A program made the position numbers and the translations under genes. The notes under the pieces were generated by a model, which was given only the letters and a program-made list of their open reading frames with translations, was not told where the DNA came from and did not search any database. This document shows positions 44,956 through 53,634 of a DNA stretch of 64,000 nucleotides, in pieces; positions within the stretch are counted from its first letter, which is position 1, and every line of letters begins with the position of its first letter. Source of the stretch: Halomonas sp. HAL1 (GTDB lineage: Bacteria > Pseudomonadota > Gammaproteobacteria > Pseudomonadales > Halomonadaceae); the NCBI RefSeq assembly GCF_030544485.1, contig NZ_CP130610.1, forward strand, positions 2,542,001 to 2,606,000. The letters run 5' to 3'.

Positions 44956-46104
44956 CTAAGCCACTTTGCCCAGCAGCGAGCGGGCGATAACTTCTTTCAT
45001 GATCTCTGAGCTGCCGGCATAAATCGTTTGTACTCGGGCATCCAGATAAAAGCGTGAAATGGGATATTCGTGGGTGTAGCCGTAACCGCCAAATAGCTGC
45101 AGGCAGCGATCCACCGCTTGGCACTGCAGCTCGCTGAGCTGCAGTTTTAAAATCGCCGCATCCGTGCTGCTCATGGTGCCCTGGCGGTACTTTTCGACGC
45201 AGTGCTCAAAGTAGGCACGAGCCACGTCCAACTGGGCTTTGATTTCCGCCAAGGTAAAGCGGGTATTTTGAAAATCCGCCACCCGCTGTCCAAATGCTTC
45301 GCGCTGCTGTACGTATTCCAACGTCAGCGCCAGAGCCCCCTCTACAGCGCCCAGCGCCTGTGCCCCTACGCCCAGCCGCTCACGGGGGAGTTCCTGCATT
45401 AAGTAACGGAACCCAGCGCCCTCTTCTCCCAACAGCGCATCATGGGGCAACTGCATTTGATCAAAGGCAAGCTCGGCGGTGTCACTTGCGTGCTGGCCGA
45501 TCTTTTTAATCGGTTTACCCCGCGAGAGGCCGGGTAAGTGGGTGTCGACCAAAAACAGTGAAACGCCCTTGGCACCCGCAGAAGGGTCGGTTTTGGCACA
45601 TACGATGACTAGGTCGGCAAACTGGCCATTGGTGATGAACATTTTGCTACCGCTTAGCTCCCAGCCATTGTTGGTGCGTTTCGCACGGGTTCGCATTGAC
45701 GCAAGATCACTACCCGCATGGGGTTCGGTCATCGCAATAGCACCAAGAACATCGCCACGGGCCATGGCTGGCAGCCACTGTTCACATTGAGCCGCTGTAC
45801 CCAGATTTTGCAAGTAGGGCATAACGATATTGGCGTGGATATTATAGGCACTGGCAAGGCCACCAAACCCCTGGCAGGAGAGCTCTTCCAGCGCCAGCTG
45901 GGTGATGGCGATATCGGCCCCTGAACCACCGTGCTTTTCGTCAAGGTCAATGCCGAGAAGGCCCGCAGCGCCCAATGCATGCCACAGTGAACGGGGTATT
46001 TCGCCTGCTGCCTCCCATTCATCGTAGCAAGGTGTGACCTCCTGACTTAGGCAGCGTTTGATCATGGTGTGAAACAGATCGGTCGTTTGCTCGTCCATGC
46101 TCAC
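44956..46104 (-). CDS. Acyl-CoA dehydrogenase
   Basis: 382 residues, FAD enzyme for alpha-beta desaturation of acyl-CoA. Motifs: AIAMTEPHAGSDLASMRTRA, GSKMFITNGQFADLVIV, YVQQREAFGQRVADFQNTRF, RCLQLFGGYGYTHEYPISR and TIYAGSSEIMKEVIAR at the C-terminus, the region holding the catalytic Glu in relatives. Its start overlaps the end of the upstream ligase by 4 bases (ATGA), so they are co-translated. Confidence 0.92.
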   Translation of the reverse strand: MSMDEQTTDLFHTMIKRCLSQEVTPCYDEWEAAGEIPRSLWHALGAAGLLGIDLDEKHGGSGADIAITQLALEELSCQGFGGLASAYNIHANIVMPYLQNLGTAAQCEQWLPAMARGDVLGAIAMTEPHAGSDLASMRTRAKRTNNGWELSGSKMFITNGQFADLVIVCAKTDPSAGAKGVSLFLVDTHLPGLSRGKPIKKIGQHASDTAELAFDQMQLPHDALLGEEGAGFRYLMQELPRERLGVGAQALGAVEGALALTLEYVQQREAFGQRVADFQNTRFTLAEIKAQLDVARAYFEHCVEKYRQGTMSSTDAAILKLQLSELQCQAVDRCLQLFGGYGYTHEYPISRFYLDARVQTIYAGSSEIMKEVIARSLLGKVA

Positions 46105-47654
46105 TCCTTGAGATCTTGACGTAGATGGCGCTTGAGAATTTTGCCTGCGGTGCTCTTGGGTAGCGCATCGGTAAACATAATGCGCTTTGGCACTTTATAA
46201 GGCGCCATCAGCGTTTTTGCGTGATGGATTAGCTCCTCCTCGCTTGCCTCTTGGCCCTCTTTCAGTACCACCACCGCGGTGATGGCTTCGATCCACTTCG
46301 CATCCGGCTGGCCGATTACCGCCACTTCGGATACCGCCGGGTGCTTGAATAGCCCCTCCTCTACTTCACGGCTAGCCACCAGCACGCCGCCGGTATTGAT
46401 TACGTCCTTGATACGATCAACAACGTATAAGTAGCCCGCTTCATCGAAGTAGCCCACATCCCCGGAGTGGAACCAATCGCCCTGGAAGGCTTCTTCGGTC
46501 ATCGCCGGTTTATCCCAGTACCCCTTCATTAGCTGCGGTGAGCGGTGGACGATTTCGCCATGCTCTCCTGGTGATACGTCATTCATATCGAGATCGACGA
46601 TACGGGTTTCCACCGTCAGAATGGGCCGCCCAGCGGAAGCTGGGCGCTCGGCGTGCTCTTCAGGGCGCAGCACGGTCGCCAAGGGAGCAATTTCGCTCTG
46701 CCCATAACAGTTATAGAGCCCTACGCCCGGTATACGCTGCTGGAGCTCCTCCAGTACCGGCACCGGCATAATTGAGGCACCGTAATAGGCTTTATTGAGA
46801 GTGCCAAGGTCAAAGCGATCAAATTCAGCGTGGCGCAGCAGGCTAATCCAGACCGTGGGCGGGGCAAAAAAAGACGCGATCTTATACTCAGCCATGGCGC
46901 TCAAGCACAACTCGGGGAGCGGCGCCTCTAGCAAATAGACAGGTGCACCGAGCAACAGTGCTGGCATCAGAAAGACGTGCATTTGCGCTGAGTGGTAGAG
47001 CGGCAGCGCGGCGAGCATGGCGTCGCTGCCTTTGATATCCAGCTCAACCATACAGGCCATATATTCGGCCATCAGAGCCTGATGGGTCATCATCGCGGCC
47101 TTAGGCGCGGCGGTGGTGCCCGAGGTGTAGAGCAACTGAGCAAGACTTGCGCCATCGATCGTTACATTGGGCTCTTCACTATTGGATCCTGACGTCGCAT
47201 GGGCGAGTACATCAAAGCTTTCTGCATTCCGCCCCTGATCCGCGTGCAGGGTTCCCATCAGGGCTAGATCCAAACCTTCGGTCGCGGCACTCACTTTGTC
47301 GGCGAGGCTAATATCGCTGAGCAAACCAGCAGCCCCCGACTGGTCAAGAAGGTAACGCAGCTCATCGCTACTTAAGGCGAAATTGATCGGCACATGTACC
47401 AATCCCGCTTTAGCAGCGGCCAGCCAGGCGATAACGTAAGCGTCAGAATTTTTGCCATACACCGCCAGACGATCACCCGGCGTAAGCCCGGCTGCCAGCA
47501 AGCCGTTTGCCACGCGGTTGACTGCCTGGTTGAGTGATTGATAGCGCCACTGGCGTTCGCCAAACACTAGCGCCAGCTGGTGTGAGTATTTTCGAGCGCT
47601 ACGATTTAAAGCAGCCCCGATACTGTTTTGCTGAATAACAGACGTTCCAGACAT
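46101..47654 (-). CDS. AMP-dependent acyl-CoA synthetase (second ligase of the cluster)
   Basis: 517 residues. AMP loop LLYTSGTTAAPKAAMMTHQAL (one position differs from the usual TGxPKG), SLLRHAEF, YYGASIMPVPVLEEL, YNCYGQSEIAPLA, GDWFHSGDVGYFDEAGYL, VDRIKDVINTGGV and the C-terminal KSTAGKILKR lysine. The Ala-Ala in place of Gly before Pro is unusual but occurs in some ligases. The chain length it prefers cannot be deduced. Coupled to the acyl-CoA dehydrogenase. Confidence 0.88.
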   Translation of the reverse strand: MSGTSVIQQNSIGAALNRSARKYSHQLALVFGERQWRYQSLNQAVNRVANGLLAAGLTPGDRLAVYGKNSDAYVIAWLAAAKAGLVHVPINFALSSDELRYLLDQSGAAGLLSDISLADKVSAATEGLDLALMGTLHADQGRNAESFDVLAHATSGSNSEEPNVTIDGASLAQLLYTSGTTAAPKAAMMTHQALMAEYMACMVELDIKGSDAMLAALPLYHSAQMHVFLMPALLLGAPVYLLEAPLPELCLSAMAEYKIASFFAPPTVWISLLRHAEFDRFDLGTLNKAYYGASIMPVPVLEELQQRIPGVGLYNCYGQSEIAPLATVLRPEEHAERPASAGRPILTVETRIVDLDMNDVSPGEHGEIVHRSPQLMKGYWDKPAMTEEAFQGDWFHSGDVGYFDEAGYLYVVDRIKDVINTGGVLVASREVEEGLFKHPAVSEVAVIGQPDAKWIEAITAVVVLKEGQEASEEELIHHAKTLMAPYKVPKRIMFTDALPKSTAGKILKRHLRQDLKE

Positions 47655-47693
47655 GCCAAATCCTCTGAGTTGTTATCGTGAATTGGCAGAGAC

Positions 47694-48947
47694 TTAACTG
47701 TTTACCAGCGGGCAGTTGCTCTCTGAAAGCGGTCGGAAGGCTTCTTCTGCAGGAATGGTGCGAATAACATGAAAGAGATCATCCTCATCTTGCGACGCTT
47801 CAGGAGTTTTCACTTCGACTAAATACATATCGTGAACCATGCGGCCATCCTCACGAATGTAGCCACCGGTGGCGAAGATATCGTTGATGGGGGTATCGGC
47901 CATTTGCTGACGAACGGTTTGGGTATCATCAGTGCCGGTCGCTTCAATCGCTTCAAGGTAGTGGCGAGTACTAGAGTAGAGACCCGCATGTACCATGGTG
48001 GGCATGCTGCCGGTACGCTCACGGAAGCGCTCCGCCCAGGCGCGGGTTTCATCGTTTAAATCGTAGTACCATGCTTTGGTGAACTGCAGCCCCTGAGCAT
48101 TCTCTAGGCCAATGCTGCGGATGTCGGTACTAAACAGCACCATCCCTGCAAGAATCTGCCCTGCCTGGGTAATGCCGAACTCGCCTGCTGTCTGTACCGC
48201 GTTGATCGTATCGCCACCAGCGTTATTCAGCGCGATGACATCAGCGCCAGATGCTTGCGCCTGGAGCATAAAAGAGGAGAAGTCACTGCTGGGGAACGGG
48301 TGGCGAGCGCTGCCTACGATAGTGCCGCCATTTTCAGTCACTACTCGAGTGACATCGGCCTCCAGTGCGTGGCCAAAAGAGTAGTCAGCGCTTAACAGGT
48401 ACCAATTCTTGTGGCCCTCATCAGTAATCGCCTTTGCCGTACCGTTGGACATCGCCCAGGTGTCATAAACCCAGTGAATGTGATTGGGTGAGCAGTGCTC
48501 GTTTGTAATGCTTGAAGAGACAGCGCCATTGACCAGCCCAAGTTTATCCGCCTCCTCCAGCAGGCTCACCGCCGCCAGGGTGACAGAAGATGCCACTAGC
48601 CCGGTGACCATATCGACGTTGCGCTCATCGATCCACTCACGCACGACGCTTGAACCTACATCCGGGCTATTACGATCATCGGCGCTAAACACCACAACAT
48701 TGGCCCCATTGACGCTGCCGCCCATATCTTCAATCGCCATATTGATAGCATCTTCGCCCAACGGGCCAATGGGGTCGCGGTAAACGCCGGACATATCGGC
48801 TAAATAGCCAATACGGATTTCGTTATCGGAAATGCCTTCAGCAGCGACGGTAGTTGGCACGTAACTGGCCATCAGAATGGCAGCAGCGAGAGTGGAAGTA
48901 GCAAAGCGACGAGATGAACGATGAGATGAACGATAAGATAGTTGCAT
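47694..48947 (-). CDS. ABC transporter substrate-binding protein, branched-chain amino acid type, without cognate permease
   Basis: 417 residues. The signal peptide (basic RSSHRSSRRF, then a hydrophobic segment) ends near TTVAAEG. The mature domain has IRIGYLADMSGVYRDPIGPLG, INMAIEDMGGSVNGA, VTGLVASSVTLAAVSLLEEA and WYLLSADYSFGHALE. No membrane or ATPase component of a LIV transporter is adjacent. It is the first gene of the acyl-CoA cluster, so the bound ligand is probably a carboxylate fed to the ligases. Confidence 0.87.
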   Translation of the reverse strand: MQLSYRSSHRSSRRFATSTLAAAILMASYVPTTVAAEGISDNEIRIGYLADMSGVYRDPIGPLGEDAINMAIEDMGGSVNGANVVVFSADDRNSPDVGSSVVREWIDERNVDMVTGLVASSVTLAAVSLLEEADKLGLVNGAVSSSITNEHCSPNHIHWVYDTWAMSNGTAKAITDEGHKNWYLLSADYSFGHALEADVTRVVTENGGTIVGSARHPFPSSDFSSFMLQAQASGADVIALNNAGGDTINAVQTAGEFGITQAGQILAGMVLFSTDIRSIGLENAQGLQFTKAWYYDLNDETRAWAERFRERTGSMPTMVHAGLYSSTRHYLEAIEATGTDDTQTVRQQMADTPINDIFATGGYIREDGRMVHDMYLVEVKTPEASQDEDDLFHVIRTIPAEEAFRPLSESNCPLVNS

Positions 48948-49183
48948 AGTTATGTGGTTCTCTTTTGTTGTTATTAAAGGGTGTTATTGAATCAATTACA
49001 GTGACGTAGCACGCAATTGCTTAAGTTCATCTTAGGCGGTAATAAGCCCTAGCTGTTTACCTATCAAGCCAGATTTTTTGCAATTCGTGCCATTCCTTGC
49101 GCTTACCTTCTTCAATACACCATTAGTCGATGCTCGCGCATGCCGTTACAATGGTGCCTTTGCATATTGAATGGGAGACACCT

Positions 49184-50035
49184 TTGACCACCGCGTATGC
49201 CGATGATTTTTTACCCGAAGCACTACAGTTTCGGCCTAGTACCCCTTTGGTGGATATCGGCGCTAACTTAACCCATGAAAGCTTTGGCCGCGATCTTGAG
49301 GCGGTTATCCAACGTGCCCAAGCGGCGCAAGTAACGACCATGATCGTGACCGGTACCGACCTTGCCCACGCCGAGCAAGCCGTCGAGTTGGCCAAACAGT
49401 ATCCTGGCCTGTACGCCACGGCGGGTGTACACCCTCATGACGCCAGCCAGTGGAACGAAGGTCTTGAGCGGGCCATGGCGGCCCTGCATGCCTTACCGGA
49501 AGTAGTGGCTGTAGGGGAGTGTGGGCTGGATTTTAATCGCAACTTCTCGACGCCTCAGGAGCAGGAGCGTGCCTTTGAAGCGCAGCTGGCACTCGCCGTC
49601 AAAAGCGGTTTGCCGCTGTTTTTACATGAGCGCGATGCTGGCCAGCGTATGCGCGAAATCCTGCATGCATGGCGAGACGATATCAGCCACGCGGTAGTGC
49701 ACTGTTTCACTGCTGACCGCGATACGCTATTTGGTTATCTCGACCTAGACTTGCATATAGGGTTAACGGGCTGGATTTGCGATGAGCGGCGCGGTCATCA
49801 CCTGCGATCATTGGTGTGTGATATTCCTCTTGAACGTTTAATGGTTGAAACCGACTGCCCTTATTTGTTACCTCGTAACTTGCCGACAAAACTCAAAGGT
49901 CGCCGCCATGAACCCGCTTTGTTGCCTTGGATAGTGCGCGAGATTGCTCAGTGGCACGGCATCAACGAAACTGAACTAGGCAACGCCACCACACAAACTG
50001 CCAAGCGTTTTTTCCGTCTTCCCGCAGAATCATAA
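49184..50035 (+). CDS. TatD-family metal-dependent hydrolase/deoxyribonuclease
   Basis: About 283 residues from a TTG at 49184, 6 bases after GGAG; an ATG at 49151 is an alternative without a site. TatD motifs: LVDIGANLTHESF (instead of the HxH form), AGVHPHDA, VAVGECGLDFNR, LPLFLHERDA, AVVHCFTADRDTLFGY, and ETDCPYLLPRNL. The family has 3'-5' exonuclease activity and metal-binding His, Glu and Asp, which are present. The next gene starts 14 bases on. Confidence 0.87.
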   Translation: MTTAYADDFLPEALQFRPSTPLVDIGANLTHESFGRDLEAVIQRAQAAQVTTMIVTGTDLAHAEQAVELAKQYPGLYATAGVHPHDASQWNEGLERAMAALHALPEVVAVGECGLDFNRNFSTPQEQERAFEAQLALAVKSGLPLFLHERDAGQRMREILHAWRDDISHAVVHCFTADRDTLFGYLDLDLHIGLTGWICDERRGHHLRSLVCDIPLERLMVETDCPYLLPRNLPTKLKGRRHEPALLPWIVREIAQWHGINETELGNATTQTAKRFFRLPAES

Positions 50036-50048
50036 TAGGAGTACTAGC

Positions 50049-50528
50049 GTGGCCGATTATCCTGGGTTTATTGCCATTGAAACAGGCGAAGACGATGGTT
50101 TACCGCTCGCCATTGCCTGGTCGCTGCCTGATGGCCGAGTGAAGCAGACATTGATTCAGCCGGATGATAGCTGGATCAAGGAAGACACCAATGCCTTGGG
50201 CGCCTACAGCATGGAAGAGTTGGAGAGCCTGGGGGTTAGTCCCTTGGAAGTGATTCGCGAACTTGAGAACGACCACTTCTCCGCCACGCTGTATACCAGC
50301 GACAACGGCGACGACGAAGCGGCGCTGGCGCGGCTGTTTGACACCTATGGGCTGGATCCATTCGTGGAACTAGCCCCGGCATCGGTGCTCTACCCTTCAA
50401 TCACTCCTGGCGAATGGCATCGCCAGCGGCGTGAAACGTTCAGCGAGCTGGGCTTGGAGCCGATGCGTCCAGAACATGAGCTTGAGGTTATGCTTTCGAT
50501 GCACCAGCGCCTAACCGAAGAGGACTAG
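50049..50528 (+). CDS. Conserved hypothetical protein, possibly a degenerate exonuclease-fold domain
   Basis: 159 residues. FIAIETGEDDGLPLAIAWSLPDG, then LIQPDDSWIKEDTNALGAYSMEELESLGV, then VIRELENDHFSATLYTSDNGDDEAALARLF. The order of these pieces recalls DnaQ-like exonuclease relatives that have kept only some acidic residues. The resemblance is weak and I assign no activity. GGAG lies ahead of the GTG start, and the gene is co-directional with tatD. Confidence 0.6.
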   Translation: MADYPGFIAIETGEDDGLPLAIAWSLPDGRVKQTLIQPDDSWIKEDTNALGAYSMEELESLGVSPLEVIRELENDHFSATLYTSDNGDDEAALARLFDTYGLDPFVELAPASVLYPSITPGEWHRQRRETFSELGLEPMRPEHELEVMLSMHQRLTEED

Positions 50529-50677
50529 GCATTAGCAACCAATAGCCAAGGCACGTTTGCACGAAGGAAAATCCTCTGCTAATCCATAAAGAGGCTTTGT
50601 TTAGAACGGTAGCTGTAGGGCACCCTTTTGAGGACGCCATCTTAACGACATAGCCATTTCTACACAGGAGGTGACAG

Positions 50678-51673
50678 ATGAAGGATTATGTTGAAAAGGG
50701 AGATATCTATTTTTTCTATCGGCCCAAGGTCAATACACCGCGGGTCGAAAACATTGAAGACGTTCAGCGCCTTTACCTAGTGCTAGCGCCAGACGATAAA
50801 GATACCGCTCGATTATTCCTGGTGGGCAAAAAGCGCATGCCTAAGATTAGCCATGGCAAGCCATCGTCTACCGCGCGCGAGTGGATGATGAACGACATGA
50901 CAGGCAAGCCAACAAACATTGGCGAGGCGCTGGCGCCGCTCGACTACGCTACCAAGACCCGTGGCGAGCAGGAACAGGGCGAGGCCATTCCTGTTGGAGA
51001 AGGGCGCTACGCCATCTTTGAGCGTCACAACAGTTCGCGTTTGGCTTATCGGCTCACCAACCCCACTAACCCCGGCAAAGCGCAGGCGGAACTGGGGATT
51101 CTTGCCGAGGCAAGTTATATCATCTCGGTGCGCAACCCATCTCTTGATGTCCCCGGCTTTCCAGACGCTAAACCGAACTACCCCAAGCGCTTAATAGAGA
51201 AATTCGCCGACAAACGCTGGCTGGATATTGACGATAGCAGGCTGCTCGACTACGAAGATGCTCAACTTCTGCTCATCGGAGCGCATGACAACCTCGCCGA
51301 AGAGCAAATTTCCATCACCGGCAAGGCGGCCCTATTCAAGACGTTAGGGCTGAAAATGCGCGAGTGGCCCAATGAAGCGCTGGAAGGTGGCGAGCTCACC
51401 GAGCCGCACATGCAGCCAGAAGCCAAGGAACCCGAAGGCGATCGCAGCAAAGGCGGTGAGCGCGGTGGCAAGGCAGCCACTGATTCGGCATCGGCGGCTG
51501 GCATTACCAAGGCACTCAAGGGCATCGATTTACCGAGCAGCAAGGCGGACCTGATTAAACAGGCCAACACCAACCATGCCACAGATGACGTTATTGACGT
51601 ATTAAAGGAATTTCCCAGCCGAAAGTACGCAACGATGGCAGATATCCAAAAAGCGCTGGGGGAGATACGCTGA
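50678..51673 (+). CDS. Hypothetical protein with a C-terminal DUF2795 domain
   Basis: 331 residues. The N-terminal 230 form an unknown globular domain (GDIYFFYRPKVNTPRVENIED, ARLFLVGKKRMPKI, GRYAIFERHNSSRLAYRL). A charged Gly/Lys-rich linker (about 245-275) follows, then a DUF2795 helix domain ITKALKGIDLPSSKADLIKQ ... FPSRKYATMADIQKAL. The start has an AGGAGG site. The stop overlaps the next start by one base (TGATG), so the two proteins are co-translated and likely work together. Confidence 0.7.
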   Translation: MKDYVEKGDIYFFYRPKVNTPRVENIEDVQRLYLVLAPDDKDTARLFLVGKKRMPKISHGKPSSTAREWMMNDMTGKPTNIGEALAPLDYATKTRGEQEQGEAIPVGEGRYAIFERHNSSRLAYRLTNPTNPGKAQAELGILAEASYIISVRNPSLDVPGFPDAKPNYPKRLIEKFADKRWLDIDDSRLLDYEDAQLLLIGAHDNLAEEQISITGKAALFKTLGLKMREWPNEALEGGELTEPHMQPEAKEPEGDRSKGGERGGKAATDSASAAGITKALKGIDLPSSKADLIKQANTNHATDDVIDVLKEFPSRKYATMADIQKALGEIR

Positions 51674-52188
51674 TGGCACAGTTTACTTGCGAAATATGCG
51701 GGGCTGAGTTCGAGCAAAAATCACTTTACGAGCGGCATATGGTCACTTCTCACCCAAAACAGGCGGTCTCTGCGGCTGATATTGAAAAAGCGCTGAAAGG
51801 GATTGAATTCCCGAAAACACGCAGCGAACTCGTCGATGCACTGAGTGACGATGAGCAAGAGGTGTATGACATCGTGCGGCAATTATCCGACCAGGAGTAT
51901 CGCGATGCTGCCGAGGTCGCGCGTGCCTTCGGAGAATTGCGTACTCATGAAGACGTGCCCCACAACCAGCCAAGCAAGACTGGCGGCCAGCGTGCCATGC
52001 AAGCCCCATCCGCAGCTCGCTTTGCTAGCCTGTTCGATGGAATAAGCTTTCCAGCCACGCGTGAGCAGCTAATCAATCATGCCTATCGAAATGCGAGTGA
52101 GCAGGAAATACAACTGCTGAAGCAGTTTAGCGACCATCACTACCACAGCATGGCTGACATTACCCACGAGTTGAAGCAGGTAAACTAA
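51673..52188 (+). CDS. C2H2 zinc-finger protein with two DUF2795 domains
   Basis: 171 residues. It starts with a canonical C2H2 finger, C-x2-C-x12-H-x4-H (FTCEICGAEFEQKSLYERHM then VTSHP). Two DUF2795-like repeats follow: DIEKALKGIEFPKTRSELVD ... QEYRDAAEVARAFGEL, and SLFDGISFPATREQLINHA ... HYHSMADITHELKQV. The two repeats and the domain ending the previous protein are clearly related. C2H2 fingers are rare in bacteria. A DNA- or RNA-binding role is plausible but not shown. Confidence 0.75.
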   Translation: MAQFTCEICGAEFEQKSLYERHMVTSHPKQAVSAADIEKALKGIEFPKTRSELVDALSDDEQEVYDIVRQLSDQEYRDAAEVARAFGELRTHEDVPHNQPSKTGGQRAMQAPSAARFASLFDGISFPATREQLINHAYRNASEQEIQLLKQFSDHHYHSMADITHELKQVN

Positions 52189-52189
52189 A

Positions 52190-52206
52190 GCGCCACTAAG
52201 TGGCGC
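52190..52206 (+). terminator. Short hairpin after the zinc-finger gene
   Basis: GCGCCAC TAA GTGGCGC directly after the stop codon, followed by ATTGCTT. The stem is good but the T tract is poor, so terminator function is uncertain. Confidence 0.4.
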
Positions 52207-52297
52207 ATTGCTTCCCTCTACCTTTTAAGGAAAACTATCTAGCAAAAGCCGTCTAAAAAACTGTCTGCGGTCACCAGCACCTAAATTAAGCTTGTAT

Positions 52298-52873
52298 TTA
52301 CTTCGTTTTCCGCCCCGTGAGCTTGTCTCTAAGCCTGTCAACCATGCCTACACCCGCCCCCACACTCTTATGGAAGAGTTCTGAATGAGGAGCGTTGGGA
52401 TGTGGACGAGTCGGCGCCAGTGTTTTGGCCTGTTCTAATTTTTCACCTAGTTCAATGAGTTGGTCACCGGACATACGGGTGCGCATCTTAGGAAATTGCT
52501 GTGACTCCTCGTCGTCTGCATGGTGACTTAACAATCCTTCTAACTTTTCGAGCTGCGTCATGAAAACCGGATCGACGGCATTACAATCTTCCAGCTGTTT
52601 CATTACTTGAACAATTTCATCGTGCTCTTGTTTGTCATGCTCAACCTCTTCGGTTCCATTCGGTATGTATTTTTCTATTGCCGGATAAACGTACATTTCC
52701 TCGGCAATGGCATGGCGCATTACCTCAGCGATCAAGGTATCCGCCGTATCTCTACGCCACTGTGGGTCATTTGAGCCTTTAATTTGGCCTGCCAGCGCCA
52801 TCATTTCCTGATGATCTGAGGTTAGGATATCAACCACATCCTTGGCTGTTCCGTTTGTATTGTGCTGAGTCAT
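52298..52873 (-). CDS. Hemerythrin HHE domain-containing protein
   Basis: 191 residues. DVVDILTSDHQEMMALAGQI, EVMRHAIAEEMYVYPAIEKYI, VEHDKQEHDEIVQVMKQLE and GLLSHHADDEESQQFPKM supply the His/Glu ligands of a di-iron four-helix bundle. A basic C-terminal tail follows. Such proteins bind O2 or sense redox and nitrosative stress. AAGGAGG precedes the ATG. Confidence 0.88.
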   Translation of the reverse strand: MTQHNTNGTAKDVVDILTSDHQEMMALAGQIKGSNDPQWRRDTADTLIAEVMRHAIAEEMYVYPAIEKYIPNGTEEVEHDKQEHDEIVQVMKQLEDCNAVDPVFMTQLEKLEGLLSHHADDEESQQFPKMRTRMSGDQLIELGEKLEQAKTLAPTRPHPNAPHSELFHKSVGAGVGMVDRLRDKLTGRKTK

Positions 52874-52918
52874 GAGATTCCCTCCTTATGATTCGTAACC
52901 CCTACATAGTAGACAACT

Positions 52919-53512
52919 TCAACATAGTCGTGTGCATAGCAACCTATCAAGTCCTTGAGCAATGGCTGTTTTGAGCGTCAGCCCTTGTTGATAGTAAGCG
53001 TTCAATGCATGGCAAAAGGCTTTGGCACGTAGGGGTAAGCCTTCATCTTGGTAGCGCGCTGCCCGAACCATAACGCGCTGTTGGAAAGCATCCCGATCCA
53101 CGTCTGTATCGCCGCCCAGATTGTCCACGCTGACATGGAAATGACGGCCACACGCCTGGGCAAATAGGTACTCTAACGCTTGGGGAGCAACCTCTGCGCT
53201 CTCAAAAGCAGCTTGTTGCCCAGCATTACGCCCATCCGGCGAATACCAATAGCCGTAATCTTCTAATTGACGACGCTTTTCTCCCGCAATACACCAGTGG
53301 CTAATTTCGTGTAACGCACTGGCATAATAGCCCCGCGCAAAAATAACTTGATGGTACGGTGTTTCGCTATCAGCAGGCCGATAGAGGGGTTCATCGTCCC
53401 CCCGAATTAGGCGTGTTTGATAATGCTCTGCAAAAATGCCATCAAAGAGCGCGGTAATATCAGCCAGCGTCCATCGATCCTGCACGTGATTCAAATTGAC
53501 CTCGTTTATCAT
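52919..53512 (-). CDS. epmC: EpmC, elongation factor P hydroxylase (YfcM family)
   Basis: 197 residues. The metal site ALHEISHWCIAGEKRRQ, DYGYWYSPDGRNAGQQAAFE and PQALEYLFAQACGRHFHVSVDNL are characteristic. EpmC hydroxylates the beta-lysyl-lysine of EF-P, the last step of that modification. EpmA and EpmB are not in the window. It is divergent from the MATE gene. Confidence 0.9.
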   Translation of the reverse strand: MINEVNLNHVQDRWTLADITALFDGIFAEHYQTRLIRGDDEPLYRPADSETPYHQVIFARGYYASALHEISHWCIAGEKRRQLEDYGYWYSPDGRNAGQQAAFESAEVAPQALEYLFAQACGRHFHVSVDNLGGDTDVDRDAFQQRVMVRAARYQDEGLPLRAKAFCHALNAYYQQGLTLKTAIAQGLDRLLCTRLC

Positions 53513-53634
53513 TGCCGTTTGAGAAAGTATAACTGCCTCACAGAGGCAAACTAAATACAGGGCAGCAAGGCATAGGCTTCCCTGCTAACCTAGCGCTTTT
53601 TTATAGCTTAATTCGTCGATCAGGAGCCTTCTCA

